This document shows positions 59,316 through 64,000 of a DNA stretch of 64,000 nucleotides, one piece after another. Origin of the DNA: Allium sativum (Eukaryota; Streptophyta; Magnoliopsida; Asparagales; Amaryllidaceae); assembly GCA_030737875.1 (NCBI GenBank), contig CM060915.1:903332177-903396176 (forward strand), given 5' to 3'. Each line of letters begins with the position of its first letter. Within the stretch, counting starts at the first letter, position 1. The position numbers were made by a program, and so were the translations under genes. A model generated the notes under the pieces. That model searched no databases and was not told the DNA's origin. It was given only the letters and a program-made list of their open reading frames with translations.

Positions 59316-60350
59316 ATTGATGGACTACCTAGGTCGAGAAGAGGCAATACTAGCATTTGGGTAATAGTGGATAGGCTTACTAAGAGCGCCCACTTCATAC
59401 CTATCAAGAGTAGAAGGACTGCCTCATCTCTAGCATCTCTTTATCTCAAGGAAATAGTTCGACTCCATGGGATACCCTCCAGCATTGTTAGTGACCGAGA
59501 CCCTATCTTCACAAGTGAGTTTTGGCAGAGTCTGCAAGAAGCTGTAGGCACACAGTTATGTTTGAGCACGGCCTATCACCCCCAAACCGATGGCCAAACG
59601 GAAAGGGTGAATAGAGTTTTAGAGGATCTTTTGAGACTTTGCATTCTTGACTTTGGAGGGACGTGGGAGGATCACCTTCCTTTAGTGGAATTTGCCTACA
59701 ACAACAACTACTAAGCTACCATCGGTATGGCACCCTTCGAAGCCTTGTATGGAAGACCGTGCAAATCACCAACTTGTTGGTGGGAGTCTACAGATAAGCT
59801 TATACTTGGGCCAGATATGATTCGAGAGACTTCAGAGAAAGTGGACTTGATACGTAGAAGGATGAAGACAGCCCAAGACAGACAAAAATCCTACGCCGAC
59901 AAAAGAAGGACCGACCTTGAGTTTGAGGTTGGGGACAGGGTTTTCCTTAAGGTATCACCTTTAAGGAACATCGTTCGTTTTGGATCCGCTGGAAAGCTAG
60001 CACCAAGATTTGTAGGATCATTTCCTATCATCGAGAAGGTTGGGAAGATGGCCTATAGATTAGAGCTACCCGAGAGACTGGCCGGAGTTCACAACGTCTT
60101 TCATGTTTCTCACCTCCGGAAGTGTTTGCATGAGTCTGCGGAAGTGGTGGAACCTAACATTCTAGAATAAGCCGAAGTGGAACGTGAAGCAACTGTGAGG
60201 AGAATTCGAACCCGCATCTTAGGAACTGAAGTGAAAAAGCTACGCAACCTCAAAGTCAAACTCGTTAAAGTTCAGTGGAGCGACACCGAGGAAGACGCGA
60301 CTTGGGAAACTGAGGACAGAATACGTGCTGCCTACCCTCTCTTTTTTTAG
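59316..60350 (+). pseudogene. Element D pol, second part: integrase core and chromodomain
   Basis: Resumes in the frame left at 52752. Core motifs DRLTKSAHFIPI, the second catalytic aspartate in IVSDRDPIF and the glutamate in SLQEAVG, then HPQTDGQTERVN, a GPY/F-like KLAPRFVGSF and HNVFHVSHLRKC; the chromodomain end (LVKVQWSDTEEDATWETE) lies at about 60255-60315. TAA codons at 59712-59714 and 60168-60170 break it; the terminal stop is TAG at 60348-60350. Confidence 0.93.
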
Positions 60351-60956
60351 GGTACATCTATGATTTCTCTTTTTCCTTAAGTTATGCTTTATCTATCTTT
60401 TTAGGTATATCTCCTCGGTCCTTTTCCTAACTCCTTAGGTAGAAAACAAATGGATGCAAACATGTATTTGAAAACATGTTATGGATGATGGCTGCAAATG
60501 GTTGCTAGTGGTTGCTTGTGGTTGCTTATGGATGAATATACACACACACCCTAGGTTATAGATCGGCTCAGTCACTTCATATTGCATATGCATATATGTA
60601 TTCTCATTTGTATATGGTTGAAAACTTGATATGTTGTCATATGGTTGTCGCATTTGTATGAATAAGTTGTGCACTCATGTAGAATTATGAGTAGGAAAAT
60701 TTTTCATACATAATGGATTCATAACACTTACATGATTCGCATTAAGGAGGTCAACTGAATTAGTAAACCGCCTGATTCCTGCATTAGATAAGGACATATA
60801 CACACACTATGCATATGATCACGAAGCATTAGAAGTCTTTTAAGGACAATGGATGCCTATGTTTGTTGGTTGAGTAGATGAACTATTGGATGGTAAGATA
60901 TACATTCTTCCTAACTTGAAGATTTCGGGGACGAAATCCTTTTAAGGGGGGGAGAA
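60351..60956 (+). other. 3' spacer and polypurine tract of D
   Basis: Non-coding, related to the spacers of A and F, with repeats of GGTTGCTTGTGG/GGTTGCTAGTGG (about 60494-60530). It ends in GATTTCGGGGACGAAATCC, a small GATTTCG/CGAAATC hairpin, then TTTTAAGGGGGGGAGAA against the LTR. Confidence 0.8.
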
Positions 60957-63900
60957 TGTAACACCCCGTGAATTCTATAACGTTAAGCTTCAAAAATTAA
61001 AGTATAATTAATTCCAAATGAAAGAATTAAGGGAAATGGGTTACGCCATTGCGTTCGTATTGGAATTCTTCTTGAGATAGAGTCCGAATTTGCGCGAATC
61101 GGACTCCGTATGAAGGAGTTATGGCCTTCGGAAGTTTCAGAATAAAATTTAAATTCAAACAGCTCAGTTTAAATTTCAAAATTCGAATTTCAGGTTCAAA
61201 CTGGGCTGGGTGGGAAAATTCCCGCCCAGAGACCAGGTCGACCATAGGGTCGACCATGGTGTCGACCTGGCCTCCCCAGGTCAACCATAGTGTCGACCTG
61301 GCCCTCCCAGGTCGACCTGGGTGTCGACCTGCCTGGTCGACCTGGCTGGCTAGGTCTGGCTCTGGCTCGAATTTTTGTGGCTCTGTGTGTCACTAGGGCT
61401 GACGTGTCACCTCTTGATTGGCTCTTTGAACTTTGGATGGCCTGGATTCCTCCTGTCTTCATCTGACGGCTCAAAACAAATTAAAAATCTATAAATACAC
61501 CCTAAGTCTCAACTGAAAATTCACACAAAAAAATAAGAAAGGAGTCGTCATGCTGCTAGGGAGGAATTGAACATAGCCGTCAGGAGAGAAAATCCTAGAG
61601 ACGAATCAAATTAAGAAGAAGATTAAAGTTTAATCAAATTAATCAACGCAGCGTTAGTCTACCCAAAGGAGCGCATCTCAATTTCAAAATTCAGAATCCA
61701 GAATTCAAGATTCTGCATTCGTTGTAAGTATAGTGACCTTTCAGAATATGAATAAAAATTGTGATGTGATTCGATGTAAATGAAAATGGAATTGTGTTAT
61801 TGTATTGTATAAATTCTATGTATTGTGATGGTTCTATCATGACTTGTGTATTGGTGTTTGTGGCATAAATTTAATTGATGCAAGCCTATTGAACAATTGT
61901 ATATGAAAACAATGGCACTTGCAAGTTTGTGGCAAAAATTAGAAATTGATTCCTTTATGTATATGTCGATGGCATGGACTATGTATATTCCCTTAGTCTA
62001 AATTAGAATTTATGTAAACATGTTCTAGATTTGAAACCTTCTATGCCTACATGGCCCAAAACCTATGATATCATTTTCATGTTTATTTGCAAGTATAATT
62101 CGATCTATGTCAAGTATCATTTGGGTTTCATAAACTATGCAAGTTCATGTTTATTTGCAAGTACAATTGGGTCTATGTTAAGTATCGTTTGGGTTTCATA
62201 AACTATGCAAGTTCATGTTGAAATAGGCTATCTGATTAGATGCTACAATTGGACATTTTGGTGAATATACAACATGCTAGTTTTGTGTTTGACATTATGC
62301 CAAGTTAAACATGTTTAAACACAAGTTTGTATTAGCCTAAACTATGCCATTTCATATGTCACCTACTTAGTTATACTTTGATTTGAATGCAAGTTCACAT
62401 GACCCATCATTTATGTTAGTATCGCTAAATTGCAAGTTCATGCGCCACACACCCTTATATGTTGTAAAATATTACATGTTCTTGATTTCCCTTTTTCTTA
62501 CGCTTATAAAGTTGGGCTGAATTGTGTCGAGCCCAACATTTGTTATAACGTTGCGAACGTATAAACGAGGGTAATAACGTTGGGTGTTAAACATTGAAAA
62601 TATATGTTGGCATGTTTGCACATGCCAACGACAATGACATTTAAAGCGGTATGAATTGTTATACCCAAGAAATAAAAGATACGACATTTACATATATAAT
62701 TGAGAAGTAATAAAATATGTAAATTTAGAAAACACGATTTGCTTAACCCGAGGTTGGATTGAGTTGTGATGTAAACCTGCCCGGAACCGCCCGGCTGTCC
62801 AGTAGTCACAACAATACCTATCCAATGCGGGTGGTTAAGCATTGATCCCAATAATGACCCGAGGTTGGACTGAGCTACGGTGTAAACCTGCCCGAAAACG
62901 ACCGGCATATCCAGTAACTGTAGCAATACCTGTCTAATGTGAGTGGTCAGGTGCTCCTAAGAGGCTAAGGACAGATGGTAGGGTTAAGTCAACTATAACA
63001 CTTAACCAAATTCAACATGTTAACAAGAATTGATGGGTGGGGTTAGGTAAATACAGACACTTAACCACTTAACATGTTTGACTAGAAAATCCTGGTAACG
63101 AGGAACTCGTTTCAGCAGTAACCCAAGTTAGGTATCAACGGTACCCTGAAACTAGGCAGGGTGGGGCACGATTACTGGGCCGATTGTAAGCGGTCAAAAC
63201 GATGACGGTGGGTGCACAGTGTAGGTCTAACGGGGTGCGGGCGTGCACACACTCCGGAGCAGACAACCAGGGTACTGGGGACACCAGTAGTATAACCTAT
63301 GCCTTCTAGAATTTGTGTCGGGGCCGCCCCCATGGGTCTTGATACACCCCGTGGTGGAACCAACATATGTATCTACAATTCTTGGGGGTCGTATGACACA
63401 TGTTAACGCGAGTAGGAGTCGATCTTTTAATAAGAATGGGGATCACTTCACCCTCACCATGGGGTGCCAGTTGGAATAAACTCAAGTAGGTGTAGAGATA
63501 TAGTATGGGTGCGATAGTACATTCGACACTCCTTAGCTTGTGACACTTTCCTATTTTCAGTATATATCTATTATGCCCATTTCTTATTCACATACTGAAG
63601 AGTTACTAGATTTACTCAGGCTTTATGTCTGACCCTATTTTCTTTTCGTCTTCTTTTCTTTAGTCCCCCCCCCCCCAGGTCCACAGGGAGGAAACAGCTC
63701 AGCTCAGTCAGGCTCTTTACAAGCTCCAATAACGTAGATGTATGATTTGGATCTCTTTTGCTCGGATTATGGCTTTGGATATCACTTTGGGGATTTTTGT
63801 CACTTTATTTATGTTTTATGCCTCTTTAATAATCAAGACAGTTATGAGGTTGTAATGATGGAAGTATTTTGAGACAATTATGGAATGTTTTGTTTTGAAC

Positions 63901-64000
63901 ACGTATTGATGAAATAAAAGTCTGTTTGGTTTCCGCTGTTTAAAATATGTGTATTTATATCTGTCTTGAGTTTATCTGTGGCCTTTTACTTATAAACCTC
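60957..64000 (+). repeat. 3' LTR of D (cut by window end)
   Basis: Matches 33231-34508 plus 47454-49226 without E, confirming the E insertion point. It differs from the 5' LTR by scattered substitutions and by a shorter GTCGAC cluster (61235-61345). About 56 bp should remain beyond the window. CCCCAGGTCCACAG near 63677-63690 keeps the acceptor that is altered in the 5' LTR. Confidence 0.93.
62740..62960 (+). other. Tandem stem modules in 3' LTR of D
   Basis: The same pair as 47968-48175. Module 2 here keeps its middle and inner stems through G-U pairs (62865/62932 and 62874/62917), but its tip has changed from CCGG to CCGA. Confidence 0.72.

Larger units (their letters stand above)
33231..64000 (+). 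mobile_element. Element D: Tekay/Del-type chromovirus holding elements E and F
   Basis: 5' LTR (33231-49282, with E inside), primer site, gag, pol (split by F), polypurine tract and 3' LTR (60957 to beyond the window; about 56 bp missing). Net length without E and F is about 11.4 kb. gag-pol is a single reading frame with five nonsense codons and no frameshift. It inserted in the copia body; ATAAT before 33231 is the candidate left target duplication. Confidence 0.94.

Overview
The window is nuclear DNA of a flowering plant, probably a eudicot with a large, repeat-rich genome. The evidence is nested Ty3/gypsy chromoviruses of the Tekay/Del type, a Ty1/copia remnant, a plant L1-type LINE, a Mutator-like MITE, and decayed pieces of plant genes (ferritin, a TIR1/AFB-type auxin receptor, a CCR4-type deadenylase). 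I see no intact host gene, tRNA, rRNA or CRISPR array. Species cannot be named from this sequence. Elements are called A to F below.

Left nest (1-14413): element A (minus strand, cut by the window start) is a Tekay element with 2.6 kb LTRs and a broken gag-pol. It sits in C1, part of an LTR of a second family, which sits in B, part of an LTR of a third family. Middle (14414-23164): an island with little transposon coding sequence. It has a CACTA-type terminus at 15306, followed by three unrelated gene fragments within about 2.4 kb (ferritin and auxin receptor on minus, CCR4 on plus), then AT-rich DNA and a MITE.

Right nest (23165-64000): a copia element (minus) has a LINE in its LTR. The LINE is interrupted by C2, a 4.8 kb solo LTR with a perfect 5 bp target duplication. 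The copia body is cut by element D (plus strand, Tekay), which runs to the window end. The 5' LTR of D holds element E, a 12.9 kb element that is 97% LTR with only 411 bp of interior. The integrase region of D holds element F, whose LTRs are nearly identical but whose interior is decayed. Target duplications: GGTGC for C2, AATAG for E, ACTTC for F.

The most interesting signals are non-coding. (1) LTR families A, D, E, F, and less clearly C, share a layout of TATA box, short leader, GTAAG/GTGAG splice donor, long interior, CTGAC-like branch site, pyrimidine tract and CAG acceptor, as if each LTR held an intron. (2) A, B and D carry a tandem pair of ~100 bp modules whose nested stems differ in sequence from copy to copy yet remain complementary, including G-U changes in the sense strand, which suggests a conserved RNA fold. 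(3) E and C2 carry arrays of hairpin-forming repeats in the same interval. Together these suggest that the unspliced genomic RNA carries structures that spliced mRNA lacks.
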